Position numbers and translations under genes: made by a program. Shown in pieces: positions 17,095-26,143 of a stretch of DNA of 64,000 bases. Where the stretch lies: NCBI GenBank assembly GCA_943912265.1, contig CALTTS010000014.1, positions 19,534-83,533 of the forward strand. Direction: 5' to 3'. Position 1 is the first letter of the stretch. Each line of letters begins with the position of its first letter. The notes beneath the pieces were generated by a model. It made no database searches. It saw only the letters and a program-made list of their open reading frames with translations, and was not told the origin of the DNA. This DNA comes from an uncultured Xanthomonas sp. (GTDB taxonomy: Bacteria; Pseudomonadota; Gammaproteobacteria; Xanthomonadales; Xanthomonadaceae).

Positions 17095-17673
17095 TTACTT
17101 CAGGTTCGACGCGGCGAAATCCCAGTTGACCAGGTTCCAGAACGCTTCCAGGTACTTCGGGCGGGCGTTGCGGTAGTCGATGTAGTAGGCGTGTTCCCAT
17201 ACGTCGCAGGTCAGCAGCGGGGTGTCCTCGCCGGTCAGCGGGGTGGCGGCGTTGGAGGTGCTGACCAGGGCCAGCGCGCCGTCCGGGCGCTGCACCAGCC
17301 AGCCCCAGCCGGAACCGAAGGTGCCCACGGCGACCTTGGTGAACTCCTCCTTGAACTTGGCGAAGTCGCCGAAGGCCTTGTCGATGGCCTCCTTCAGCTT
17401 GCCGGTCGGCTCGCCGCCGCCGTTGGGCTTCAGGCAGTGCCAGTAGAAGGTGTGGTTCCAGGTCTGCGCGGCGTTGTTGAACATGCCGCCCTGGGCCTTG
17501 CGGATGATCGCTTCCAGCGGCAGCTCGGCGAACTCGGTGCCCTCGATCTGCTTGTTGAGATTGTCCACGTAGGTCTTGTGGTGCTTGCCGTAGTGGTAAT
17601 CCAGCGTCTCGGCGGAAATGTGCGGTTCCAGCGCGTTGCGCTCGTACGGAAGCGGGGGAAGTTCGATGGCCAT
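17095..17673 (-). CDS. sodB: Superoxide dismutase, iron type
   Basis: A 192-residue cytoplasmic superoxide dismutase converting superoxide to hydrogen peroxide and oxygen. Metal ligands are His27 (DYHYGKHH), His74 (TWNHTFYW), Asp157 and His161 (DVWEHAYYIDYRN). The outer-sphere glutamine in NNAAQTWNH (Gln70) indicates the iron rather than manganese form. The start MAIELPPLPYERNALEPHIS matches the SodB N-terminus exactly. It is divergent from grxD with a 129-base gap between starts, pairing oxidative-stress and Fe-S functions. Confidence 0.96.
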   Translation of the reverse strand: MAIELPPLPYERNALEPHISAETLDYHYGKHHKTYVDNLNKQIEGTEFAELPLEAIIRKAQGGMFNNAAQTWNHTFYWHCLKPNGGGEPTGKLKEAIDKAFGDFAKFKEEFTKVAVGTFGSGWGWLVQRPDGALALVSTSNAATPLTGEDTPLLTCDVWEHAYYIDYRNARPKYLEAFWNLVNWDFAASNLK

Positions 17674-17715
17674 TGGCAATACCTCGGCTGGCGGATGGAC
17701 GGGGACGGCACGGGA

Positions 17716-17744
17716 TTCGGGCGTGCCGTGCATGGGATTACAAT
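17716..17744 (+). promoter_or_regulatory. grxD promoter candidate
   Basis: TTCGGG (17716-17721), a 17-base spacer and TACAAT (17739-17744), 58 bases before the grxD start. Confidence 0.5.
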
Positions 17745-17802
17745 GCGCATCGCAGTTTACCCCAGCCCCGGGTTTGCGCCCCGTCAACGCAGGAGAATCA
17801 GC

Positions 17803-18120
17803 ATGCCGGTGATGGAACGGATCCAGGCCGAGCTCGAACGGCATCCGCTGGTGCTGTTCATGAAGGGCACGCCGGACTATCCGATGTGCGGTTATTCCAG
17901 CCGTGCGGTGCAGGCGCTGCGCGCGGCCGGGGCGACGCGGCTGCATGCGGTGAACGTGCTGGAAGACCCGGAAGTGCGGGCCAACCTGCCGCGCTTCTCC
18001 AACTGGCCGACGTTCCCGCAGCTGTTCATCCACGGCGAACTGATCGGCGGCTGCGACATCACCCTGGAACTGCTGGAATCCGGCGAGCTGCGGCGCATCG
18101 TCGCCGAAGCCGCGGGCTGA
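17803..18120 (+). CDS. grxD: Monothiol glutaredoxin, Grx4 family
   Basis: A 105-residue monothiol glutaredoxin involved in Fe-S cluster storage and transfer. The active site reads PMCGYSSRAVQAL with a single cysteine at residue 29; most family members have CGFS, so a Tyr replaces the usual Phe. The glutathione-binding FSNWPTFPQLFIHGELIGGCDI is intact. The ATG at 17803 follows GCAGGAGAATCAG; a second ATG lies nine bases later. A hairpin 8 bases past the stop probably ends the transcript. Confidence 0.93.
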   Translation: MPVMERIQAELERHPLVLFMKGTPDYPMCGYSSRAVQALRAAGATRLHAVNVLEDPEVRANLPRFSNWPTFPQLFIHGELIGGCDITLELLESGELRRIVAEAAG

Positions 18121-18128
18121 ACCTGCCG

Positions 18129-18150
18129 GCGCGGGGCCGCGGCCCCGCGC
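18129..18150 (+). terminator. GC-rich hairpin after grxD
   Basis: A 10-bp inverted repeat GCGCGGGGCC / GGCCCCGCGC with only two central bases and no T tract; terminator function is plausible but unproven. Confidence 0.35.
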
Positions 18151-18244
18151 GGCGTCCGCCCGCGCCGGGCGGACATGCAGTTGCCACGAATCCGACATCA
18201 TCGGCCGGCCCGGTTCGCCGCGGCCGGACAGGGAGTTTCACGAC

Positions 18245-18856
18245 ATGACCACCATGACCATCCTCTCGGCGGCGCTGACGCTGTTCCTGATCCTCGACCC
18301 GCTCGGCAACGTGCCGGTGTTCCTCAGCGTGCTCAAGCCGCTGCCGCAGCATCGCCAGAAGGCCGTGCTGCTGCGCGAGCTGGTCATCGCCCTGGTGGTG
18401 CTGATGGCCTTCCTGTGGGGCGGCAAGTACGCGCTGGACCTGATGCACCTGCAGCAGGAGTCGGTGTCCATCGCCGGCGGCATCGTGCTGTTCCTGATCG
18501 GCATCCGCATGATCTTCCCCTCGGCCGAAGGCGTGATGGGCGAACTGCCGGACGGCGAGCCTTTCATCGTGCCGCTGGCCATCCCGCTGGTGGCCGGGCC
18601 TTCCGGCATGGCCGCGGTGATGCTGATGGGCAGCAGCCAGCCGGGGCGGATGTTCGACTGGAGCCTGGCCCTGCTGCTGGCCTGGGGCGCCACGGCGGCG
18701 ATCCTGATGTGCTCGACCCTGTTGTACAAGCTGCTCGGCCAGCGTGCCCTGGCCGCGCTGGAGCGGCTGATGGGCATGCTGCTGGTGGCGATCTCGGTGC
18801 AGATGTTCCTGGACGGGCTGGCGGCCTACCTGAAGCTGGCCCCGGCGGCGGGCTGA
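18245..18856 (+). CDS. MarC-family integral membrane protein
   Basis: A 203-residue protein with six hydrophobic segments and the MarC/YhgN hallmarks LFLILDPLGNVPVFLSVLK at the N-terminus, GGIVLFLIGIRMIF in the middle and PLAIPLVAGPSGMAAVML in the second half, which repeat the first. The family lies in the inner membrane; transport has been suggested from the fold but no substrate is established, and the old link to antibiotic resistance is not supported. It stands alone, with ACAGGGAGTTTCACGAC in front of the start. Confidence 0.88.
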   Translation: MTTMTILSAALTLFLILDPLGNVPVFLSVLKPLPQHRQKAVLLRELVIALVVLMAFLWGGKYALDLMHLQQESVSIAGGIVLFLIGIRMIFPSAEGVMGELPDGEPFIVPLAIPLVAGPSGMAAVMLMGSSQPGRMFDWSLALLLAWGATAAILMCSTLLYKLLGQRALAALERLMGMLLVAISVQMFLDGLAAYLKLAPAAG

Positions 18857-19075
18857 GGGCGGGGAAGGCCGCCTTGCCGGCCGGTGTCATTGCATGTCCC
18901 GTTTTTGTCATTCGGTGGTAACGCGTGGTGGATAGCGTGTTAATCTGTTGTTAACCCTGGCGGACGCGCCGCGGGGGGAAAGCACCAGAGAGCACAGGCC
19001 ACCGTCGTCAGGGGAAAGGGCCTGCGCTTTGCGTTGTTCCCCAGCCCTATCGCCACTCGAATCGAGGCTATTGCA

Positions 19076-22000
19076 ATGACCCATTCCCGTTGTCTCCGGA
19101 TGTCCAAGCTGACGCTTGGCCTCGTGGCCGCCCTGGCTGCCGCCCCCGTGTTTGCGCAGAGCACCTCGGCCGGCATCGGCGGCATGGTGACCAGCAAGGG
19201 CGGCCAGCCGGTCGTCGGCGCCGAAGTCACCATCACGCATGCGGAGTCCGGCACCGTCAGCCGCGCCATCACCGATGCCAGCGGCCGCTACAACGCCCGC
19301 GGCCTGCGCGTCGGCGGCCCGTACACCATCACCATCACCAAGCCGGGTGAAGGCACCAAGACCGAGGACGGCGTCTACCTGACGCTGAATCAGGTCAGCA
19401 CCGTCAATGCAGCTCTGGCTGGCGACGTGACCACGCTGGACACCGTCAACGCGGTTGCCATTGCGGGCGGCTCGGACGTGTTCAGCGCCAACAAGATGGG
19501 TGCCGGCACCAGCATCAAGCAGGAAGACATCGCGGCACTGCCTTCCATCGGCGGCAACATCCAAGACTACATGCGTCTGGACCCGCGCGTGGCCTTCGTC
19601 GATCGTGCCTCGGGCACCATCTCGGCCGGCGGCATGAATCCGCGCTACAACTCGATCAGCATCGACGGTGTGTCGGCCAGCGATACCTTCGGCTTGGAAG
19701 GCAACAACATGCCGACCCGCCGCCAGCCGGTGTCGATGGAAGCCATCGAAGCCATCGACATCAACCTGTCCAACTACGACGTGACCATCGCCGGTGCGGC
19801 CGGTGCCACCGTCAACGCCGTCACCAAGTCGGGCACCAACGAATTCCACGGTTCCATCTACGGCACCTACCGTGACGGCAGCTGGTTCGGTGACGACCCG
19901 GAAGGCGAGAAGTTCAATGGTTTTGACAAGGAGCAGACCTACGGCGCGACCTTAGGTGGCCCGATCGTCAAGGACAAGCTGTTCTTCTTCGCCAACTACG
20001 AGAAATTCAAACAGAAGGCCCCGGGCTTTGATCGCAGCACCACGCCACTGGGCGACGGCGGCATCACCGATGCAGACGTGTTGCGTGCGCAGCAGATTGC
20101 CCAAGGCTACGGCATCGATGCCGGCGGCCTGGACAGCAACGGCGATACCGATCTCGAAGAATATGCGTTGAAGCTGGACTGGAACATCAGCGACAATCAT
20201 CGTGCCAGCTTCCGTTACAGCAAGCTCGACCAGAGCAAGCTGCGCCTGAACGGTATCAGCAGCAGCGCCGTTTCGCTGAGTTCGTACTGGTACCAGCACG
20301 AAAAATCGATCAAGAGCTATGTCGGTCAACTGTTCTCCGATTGGAGCGACAATTTCTCTACCGAGTTCAAGGTGTCCTACCGCGATTACTCGGCGGTGCG
20401 GGTGACGCCTTCCACCTCGCCCAGTGTGGCCATCTACTTCGGTGGCAGCGAAAATTCACCGAGCGGCGACGTGCTGTATCTCGGCACCGAGGTGAATTCG
20501 CAGGGTAATGTGCTTGAAACCAAGACGTGGGACTACTACGGCGCAGGCACGCTGACTTTGGGCGATCACGACATCAAGTTCGGTGGTCAGTACAGCGACA
20601 ACGACATCTACAACTACTATGGCGCCTATTCCTACGGTGTGTACACGTTTGCCGGGCTGAACAATTTCGAGCAAGGCAAGTGGAGTCAGTATGATTGGCA
20701 CAAGGAAACCTCACCTGGTTCCATTGCGGCAGACTATAAGAGCAAGAACATCGGCCTGTTTGTGCAGGATACTTGGTATGTCAACAGCAACTTGACATTG
20801 ACCTTCGGTGTGCGTGCTGATAAACCCGGCGTCAGCCCCAATCCGCCGCACATCAACGGTATTCAGGACGTGGTGTGGGCCACTACCGGTACTACCGGTT
20901 ACGACAACAGTGATGTGTTCGCCAGCAAGTTCCTGATTCAGCCACGTTTCGGCTTCAATTACACCTTCAACACCGATCGCTCGACCCAGTTGCGTGGTGG
21001 CGTCGGCCTGTTCCAAGGTGATGCGCCGCAGGTATGGGTGGGCAACAGCTTTGCCAATGCCGGCTATAACAACTACATCTCTTACACCCAGTCCCTGAAG
21101 AACGCGGGCGACCAGCATTGGAATACCGGCTTGCCGTTCACCCCCGACGGCTTGAATCAGCCGGCGCCGACGGCTTCCGCCACCCGTTACAACGTCAATT
21201 TGACTGGCAAGGATTTCAAATTGCCGTCGGTTTGGAAGGCTAATCTGGCCTTCGATACCGAATTGCCGTGGCACGGTATCGTCGCGTCGGCAGAATTGCT
21301 GATGACCAAGGTCAAGGAGGGTCTGTACTACAAGAACCTCAACCTTGGCCCGGGCTATGTCGGACCTGATGGGCGCACGTTGTACTGGAATCCGACCGAC
21401 ACTTTGTTCACCAACGCCGGATATGGCCGCAATAACAGTTTCGATTACGTTTACCTGATCGACAACACGGACAAGGGTAAGAGCAACCAGTTCACCGTGT
21501 CGCTCACCAAGCCGTGGGGCGAGGGTAGCGACTGGTCGTGGAGTCTGGGGTACACCTATACGGATGCTACCGAAGTCGGCTCGTTGACCAGTTCGACCGC
21601 CAGCTCCGGCTATACCAACCAGTACAGCTTCAATTCCGGTGAGGATGTTGAGAAAACCTCGCGCTACGAGATCAAGAACCGCATCAGCGGTTCGCTGGAC
21701 TGGAAGCACAAGTTCTTCGGCGATTATGAAACTCAAGTCGGCTTGGTCTATGAAGGTCGCAGCGGTCGTCCGTACAGCTACGTGTACTCCAACGACGCCA
21801 ACGGTGATCGCCGCTCTGCCAATGACCTGTTCTACGTACCCGATCACGACGTGAAGTTCGGCACTATTGTCAACGGCGTGTTCACGGCCGATGCTGCGAT
21901 GGAAGCATCTTTCTATGATTGGCTGGCGCAGAATCCGGATCTGGCCAAATATGCCGGTACCTATGCGCCGGCCAATGGTTTTCGTTCCGGTTGGGTCAAC

Positions 22001-22363
22001 ATCTTCGACGTGCGCATCAGCCAGGAGTTGCCGGGCTTCTACAAGGGCCATAAGGCCAAAGTGTGGCTGGATATCCAGAACGTCGGCAACCTGATCAACA
22101 AGGATTGGGGCCACATCATGGATTACGGTTTCTATGCTGATAGTCGCGCAGCCTACATGGTGGGCATCGATGGTGGGCAGTACGTCTACAACTTCCGCGA
22201 TTCTTCGTTCAATACCGATAAGAATAAGGGGCCCGTGGGCGGTTATGTGTCGAAGGGCAAGCGCTGGGGTGACAGCAAGACCGTGGCCAACGGCGATGCA
22301 GATGGCTTCGATCAGGGTGTTTCCCAGTGGTCGATACAGGTCGGCTTGAAGTACGAGTTCTGA
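19076..22363 (+). CDS. TonB-dependent receptor, Oar-like, with carboxypeptidase-regulatory N-terminal domain
   Basis: A 1095-residue outer-membrane protein. A signal peptide ending VAALAAAPVFAQ is followed by a beta-sandwich of the CarboxypepD_reg type (about residues 28-110: GGMVTSKGGQPVVGAEVTI and SGRYNARGL), a plug domain (NPRYNSISIDGVSASDTFGLEGN; GAAGATVNAVTKSGTNEFHG) and a 22-strand barrel that ends with an aromatic terminus GLKYEF. This is the Oar/OmpA-related type; substrate unknown, peptides or large molecules being guesses. Codons become visibly less GC-biased after about 20.1 kb. A perfect terminator follows. ATG 19076 was chosen because it gives an ordinary signal peptide; ATG 19100 is also possible. 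Confidence 0.9.
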   Translation: MTHSRCLRMSKLTLGLVAALAAAPVFAQSTSAGIGGMVTSKGGQPVVGAEVTITHAESGTVSRAITDASGRYNARGLRVGGPYTITITKPGEGTKTEDGVYLTLNQVSTVNAALAGDVTTLDTVNAVAIAGGSDVFSANKMGAGTSIKQEDIAALPSIGGNIQDYMRLDPRVAFVDRASGTISAGGMNPRYNSISIDGVSASDTFGLEGNNMPTRRQPVSMEAIEAIDINLSNYDVTIAGAAGATVNAVTKSGTNEFHGSIYGTYRDGSWFGDDPEGEKFNGFDKEQTYGATLGGPIVKDKLFFFANYEKFKQKAPGFDRSTTPLGDGGITDADVLRAQQIAQGYGIDAGGLDSNGDTDLEEYALKLDWNISDNHRASFRYSKLDQSKLRLNGISSSAVSLSSYWYQHEKSIKSYVGQLFSDWSDNFSTEFKVSYRDYSAVRVTPSTSPSVAIYFGGSENSPSGDVLYLGTEVNSQGNVLETKTWDYYGAGTLTLGDHDIKFGGQYSDNDIYNYYGAYSYGVYTFAGLNNFEQGKWSQYDWHKETSPGSIAADYKSKNIGLFVQDTWYVNSNLTLTFGVRADKPGVSPNPPHINGIQDVVWATTGTTGYDNSDVFASKFLIQPRFGFNYTFNTDRSTQLRGGVGLFQGDAPQVWVGNSFANAGYNNYISYTQSLKNAGDQHWNTGLPFTPDGLNQPAPTASATRYNVNLTGKDFKLPSVWKANLAFDTELPWHGIVASAELLMTKVKEGLYYKNLNLGPGYVGPDGRTLYWNPTDTLFTNAGYGRNNSFDYVYLIDNTDKGKSNQFTVSLTKPWGEGSDWSWSLGYTYTDATEVGSLTSSTASSGYTNQYSFNSGEDVEKTSRYEIKNRISGSLDWKHKFFGDYETQVGLVYEGRSGRPYSYVYSNDANGDRRSANDLFYVPDHDVKFGTIVNGVFTADAAMEASFYDWLAQNPDLAKYAGTYAPANGFRSGWVNIFDVRISQELPGFYKGHKAKVWLDIQNVGNLINKDWGHIMDYGFYADSRAAYMVGIDGGQYVYNFRDSSFNTDKNKGPVGGYVSKGKRWGDSKTVANGDADGFDQGVSQWSIQVGLKYEF

Positions 22364-22387
22364 GCCAATGTTGCATCCGGGATGCAC

Positions 22388-22420
22388 GAAACGGCCGGGT
22401 CATCCCGGCCGTTTCTTTTT
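22388..22420 (+). terminator. Strong intrinsic terminator after the Oar-like receptor
   Basis: A perfect 12-bp stem GAAACGGCCGGG / CCCGGCCGTTTC with a TCAT tetraloop and TTTTT tail. Confidence 0.95.
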
Positions 22421-22487
22421 GCGGGCCACTGACGCCGTTGCCGGACTGCGATACATTCCCGAGACTGAAAACGAGAAAGAGCGGGAC

Positions 22488-23870
22488 ATGACGGAGACGG
22501 CTTCAAGAGTGCTGCCTGTGCAGGATGCGCGGATCTATCCGCGCGGGGAACTGGACGTGTTGTCGCGGGTGGAGGTGGCGCGCCTTCGCGACGCATCCAG
22601 CGGCGGCATGCACGAGTTGCTGCGGCGATGCGCGCTGGCGGTGCTGACCACCGGCAGCACCTCGGATGATCCGCGTGCGGCGCGCGACCTGTATCCGGAT
22701 TTCGACATCGAGGTCACCCAGCACGACCGCGGCATCCGCATCGACCTGAGCAACGCGCCGGCGATGGCTTTCGTCGATGGCGAGATCATCCATGGCGTGG
22801 CGGAACTGCTGTTCGCCGTGGTGCGCGACCTGGCCTATACCGCCATCGAACTGGGGCCGGAATACGCCGAAGACCTCGAAACCTCCGAAGGCATCACCGA
22901 TGCGGTGTTCGGCCTGCTGCGCAATGCGCACATCCTCAAGCCGTCCGATCCCAACCTGGTGGTGTGCTGGGGCGGCCATTCGATCTCGCGCGACGAATAC
23001 CTCTACACCAAGCAGGTGGGCTACGAGCTGGGCCTGCGCGGGCTGGACATCTGCACCGGTTGTGGGCCGGGTGCGATGAAGGGGCCGATGAAGGGCGCCA
23101 CCATCGCCCATGCCAAGCAGCGCAAGCATGTTTCGCGCTACATCGGCATCACCGAGCCGGGCATCATCGCGGCCGAATCGCCGAACCCGATCGTCAACCA
23201 CCTGATCATCATGCCGGACATCGAGAAGCGCCTGGAGGCCTTCGTCCGGCTGGGCCACGGCATCATCGTGTTCCCGGGAGGCGTGGGCACCGCGGAGGAA
23301 ATCCTCTACCTGCTCGGCATCCTGCTGCGCGAGGAGAACCGCGAGGTGCCGTTCCCGCTGGTGCTCACCGGCCCGACGGTTGCCGCGCCGTATTTCGAGC
23401 AGATCGACCGCTTCATCCGCCTGACGCTGGGCGACGCGGCGGCTGCCCGCTACCAGATCATCGTCGGCGACCAGGTGGCGGTGGCGCGCGCGATGCAGGC
23501 CGGCATCCAGAAGGTGCGTGCGTACCGCAAGCAGCAGCGGGATTCGTACTTCTTCAACTGGTCGATCGACATCCCGCTGGCTTTCCAGCAGCCATTCGCG
23601 CCAACCCACGAGGCGATGGCCGCGCTGGATCTGCATCCGGGGCGCGCGGCACATGCACTGGCGGCCGATCTGCGGCGTGCGTTCTCCGGCATCGTCGCCG
23701 GCAACGTCAAGGACGACGGCATGCGCAGGATCGAACAGTTCGGCCCGTTCCAGATCCACGGCGACCCGGCGATGATGCGCGCCCTGGACGACCTGCTGCG
23801 GGCCTTCGTCCAGCAGCGGCGCATGAAGATCGCCGGCGAGTACCGGCCCTGCTATCAGGTGCTGGCCTGA
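22488..23870 (+). CDS. ppnN: Pyrimidine/purine nucleotide 5'-monophosphate nucleosidase (LOG family)
   Basis: A 460-residue cytoplasmic enzyme matching PpnN (formerly YgdH), which cleaves nucleoside monophosphates to the base and ribose 5-phosphate and in E. coli is regulated by (p)ppGpp. An N-terminal accessory domain precedes the LOG Rossmann domain with CWGGHSISRDEYLYTK, CTGCGPGAMKGPMKG and the signature FPGGVGTAEEILYLLGILL; a C-terminal extension follows (SYFFNWSIDIPLAFQQPF). The start at 22488 follows GAAAGAGCGGGAC. It is separate from the pilin operon, which begins 103 bases downstream. Confidence 0.93.
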   Translation: MTETASRVLPVQDARIYPRGELDVLSRVEVARLRDASSGGMHELLRRCALAVLTTGSTSDDPRAARDLYPDFDIEVTQHDRGIRIDLSNAPAMAFVDGEIIHGVAELLFAVVRDLAYTAIELGPEYAEDLETSEGITDAVFGLLRNAHILKPSDPNLVVCWGGHSISRDEYLYTKQVGYELGLRGLDICTGCGPGAMKGPMKGATIAHAKQRKHVSRYIGITEPGIIAAESPNPIVNHLIIMPDIEKRLEAFVRLGHGIIVFPGGVGTAEEILYLLGILLREENREVPFPLVLTGPTVAAPYFEQIDRFIRLTLGDAAAARYQIIVGDQVAVARAMQAGIQKVRAYRKQQRDSYFFNWSIDIPLAFQQPFAPTHEAMAALDLHPGRAAHALAADLRRAFSGIVAGNVKDDGMRRIEQFGPFQIHGDPAMMRALDDLLRAFVQQRRMKIAGEYRPCYQVLA

Positions 23871-23973
23871 GGCCGGAGTGACGTTTGTCGGCTCGGGAGG
23901 GCCGCCCATCGGGCAGGTGTTTGCTTGCCTGGGTGCCGTCGGCATGATGGAAAATACGCAAGTGGGGAAGGTT

Positions 23974-24483
23974 ATGAGCAAGTCACGTGGTTTCACGCTG
24001 ATCGAGCTGATGATCACGATTGCCGTGATGGCGATCCTGCTCTCGCTTGCGCTGCCCAGTTTTCAACAGACCCTGCGCTCCAATCGCGTGGCCACCACCA
24101 CCAACGAGCTGCTCGCCTCCCTCTCGCTGGCCCGCAGCGAGGCCATCCGCAACACGCATGGTGCAAGTCTCTGCCCCAGCGCGGACGGCACGAGCTGCGG
24201 TACCGACTGGAACGCGGGCTGGCTGGTATGGGGCGACACCAACGACGATGGCACGCTGGATTCGGGCGAGACCGTCCTGCGCTTCACCAAGTTGAGCCCG
24301 AAAATGACCGCCGCCGGCCCCAGCAGCAACGTGGTGACGTTCGACGGCCGCGGCCGCCGTGCCAGTACCACTGACCAGAGCATCGTGCTGGCACCCGACC
24401 AGTGTGGTGGACAGGAACTCAAGCGGACCTTGGAGATTGGGCCTACCGGCCAGGTCAAAACGACGCGGAGTACATGCACATGA
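23974..24483 (+). CDS. fimT: Type IV pilus minor pilin FimT/GspH family
   Basis: A 169-residue prepilin-like protein with the class III signal MSKSRG followed by FTLIELMITIAVMAILLSLALP, cleaved and N-methylated by PilD, then a GspH/FimT-type globular domain with paired cysteines (SLCPSADGTSC and DQCGGQ). It is the first gene of a tight operon fimT-pilV-pilW-pilX-pilY1-pilE. Minor pilins prime pilus assembly in the inner membrane and sit at the pilus tip; FimT proteins in related bacteria have been linked to DNA binding during natural transformation. The stop overlaps the next start. Confidence 0.85.
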   Translation: MSKSRGFTLIELMITIAVMAILLSLALPSFQQTLRSNRVATTTNELLASLSLARSEAIRNTHGASLCPSADGTSCGTDWNAGWLVWGDTNDDGTLDSGETVLRFTKLSPKMTAAGPSSNVVTFDGRGRRASTTDQSIVLAPDQCGGQELKRTLEIGPTGQVKTTRSTCT

Positions 24484-24944
24484 TGCATCGGTCATCGCGC
24501 GCTGGCGCCATGCCGGCACGGCAGAGGGGCTTCACCCTGATCGAGGTGATGATTGCCATCCTCGTGCTCGGTTTCGGCATGCTGGGGTTTGCGTTGCTGC
24601 AGACGATGAGCGTGCGCTTCGTGCAGAGCGCCAACTACCGCACCCAGGCCACCAATCTGGCTTACGAGATGCTGGACCAGATCCGCGTCAACCGGGTGAT
24701 GGCCGCAAGCTATGCCGGCGACTACACCGGCACCACCACGGGATGCGCCCCTTCGACGGGAGCGGCCGGGGTCACCGAGTACCGGACGGCATGGTCATGC
24801 CGTCTGGGAAAGGCATTGGGCAGTGGCTCCAAGGCCAAGGTTACCGACAACGGGAACATGATCAAGGTGGATGTCACCTGGGGCGATGACCGCTGGGTGG
24901 ACGGGGCGGACGACCGCACTTTCAGCGTGGAGACGCGCCTGTGA
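24480..24944 (+). CDS. pilV: Type IV pilus minor pilin PilV
   Basis: A 154-residue prepilin with the cleavage site ARQRG and FTLIEVMIAILVLGFGMLGFALLQ, the pattern of PilV. Three in-frame ATGs (24474, 24480, 24483) surround the fimT stop; 24480 is chosen because it lies 9 bases behind GGAG and forms an ATGA overlap that would couple translation. The mature part has LAYEMLDQIRVNR and a cysteine pair. It works with PilW, PilX, FimT, PilE and PilY1 in initiating the pilus fibre. Confidence 0.87.
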   Translation: MMHRSSRAGAMPARQRGFTLIEVMIAILVLGFGMLGFALLQTMSVRFVQSANYRTQATNLAYEMLDQIRVNRVMAASYAGDYTGTTTGCAPSTGAAGVTEYRTAWSCRLGKALGSGSKAKVTDNGNMIKVDVTWGDDRWVDGADDRTFSVETRL

Positions 24945-26143
24945 ACGCGTGGATCCCAATGCCGCGCTCGGCGCGGGGTGTCACGCTGGTCGAGTTGATG
25001 ATCGCCCTGCTGATCGGGACGATCCTCGTGCTGGGGCTGATCCAGGTATTCACTGCATCGCGATCGGCCTATCAGCTTTCCGAGGGTCTGGCGCGGACGC
25101 AGGAGAACGGGCGTTTCGCCTTGGACTATCTGCAGCGTGACCTGCGCATGGCGGGCCATTTCGGCTGCGTGAACGATCAGGCGCATTACATGCTGCCAAC
25201 TCCCGGGCTGGATACGACCTTTCCCACCGCATCCACGCCTTCCGCATTGAATTTCCCGGTGTCGATCCAGGGGTACGAGGCCTCCGGGACCCAGCCGGGT
25301 GGTGCGGCACTGAGCCTGGCCGAAACCCCGGCCAGTGGTGGTGCCGCCACGCAGTGGTCGCCGCAGTTGCCCGCCGACGTGGCCACTGCCACCGCGAACA
25401 GGATCAACGGCAGCGACATCGTCGCCCTGCGCTTCCTGTCGCCAATGGGCGTGCCGGTAACGGACGTGGCAGGCACCCATGCCGAGCCGGTGTTTTCGTT
25501 TGATGCCTCCCGCTGGGACGTGCTGCGCAACGGCGTCGACAATCCCGGGCTGTTCGGCGTGGCCGATTGCCAGAATGCCGTGGTTTTCCAGGCGGCAGCG
25601 GCCGGTATCAGCGGCACCGGCGGCGCCATCGCCAGCGGCACGGCCCCGAGCAACGCCAAGCAGTTCGACAAGGTGTTCACTCCCGGGCATACCGTGCTGT
25701 ACCGCGCGGAAAGCGTGTTGTATTACGTGGGGCTCAACGGCAGCAACCGGCCATCGCTCTACCGCGTCCGGTTCACGGCTGCGCCGGGCGGTGCGCTGGC
25801 TTCCAGCCGCGAAGAGCTGATCGAAGGCGTGGAAAACATGCAGCTGCTGTACGGGCAGGACCGCGTGGTCAATCCCGCGCTTTCCCCTTCGGGTTACATG
25901 GGGACGCTGGGTACGGCTTCGACCATCGAGGGCTCATGGAGTCCATCGGCGGATGCCTGGCGGCGTGTGGGGTCCGTGCAGGTCGGGCTGGTACTGGTCA
26001 GCCCCGACAGGGCCGCCGCCGCGCAGGCCAGCGTGGCTCCGCTGGATTCGCTGGGCGTGCCGTTCACGGCGGCAGCCGATGGTCGCTACCGCACCGTGTA
26101 CCAGACCACCGTGGCCTTGAGGAACCGGCTCTATGGGAACTGA
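24941..26143 (+). CDS. pilW: Type IV pilus minor pilin PilW
   Basis: A 400-residue prepilin beginning at a GTG that overlaps the pilV stop (GTGA). The class III signal RSARG is followed by VTLVELMIALLIGTILVLGLIQVF, then FALDYLQRDLRMAGHFGC, which is characteristic of PilW. The large C-terminal domain (EGVENMQLLYGQD) is typical too. It is the largest minor pilin of the set and bridges the tip complex in models from Pseudomonas. Confidence 0.9.
   Translation: MNAWIPMPRSARGVTLVELMIALLIGTILVLGLIQVFTASRSAYQLSEGLARTQENGRFALDYLQRDLRMAGHFGCVNDQAHYMLPTPGLDTTFPTASTPSALNFPVSIQGYEASGTQPGGAALSLAETPASGGAATQWSPQLPADVATATANRINGSDIVALRFLSPMGVPVTDVAGTHAEPVFSFDASRWDVLRNGVDNPGLFGVADCQNAVVFQAAAAGISGTGGAIASGTAPSNAKQFDKVFTPGHTVLYRAESVLYYVGLNGSNRPSLYRVRFTAAPGGALASSREELIEGVENMQLLYGQDRVVNPALSPSGYMGTLGTASTIEGSWSPSADAWRRVGSVQVGLVLVSPDRAAAAQASVAPLDSLGVPFTAAADGRYRTVYQTTVALRNRLYGN

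Noticed and set aside
18901..18945. A sigma-70 promoter before the Oar-type receptor (TTGTCA with TTAATC)
   Set aside because: The spacing of about 29 bases is too long, and no -10 hexamer lies at 16-18 bases.
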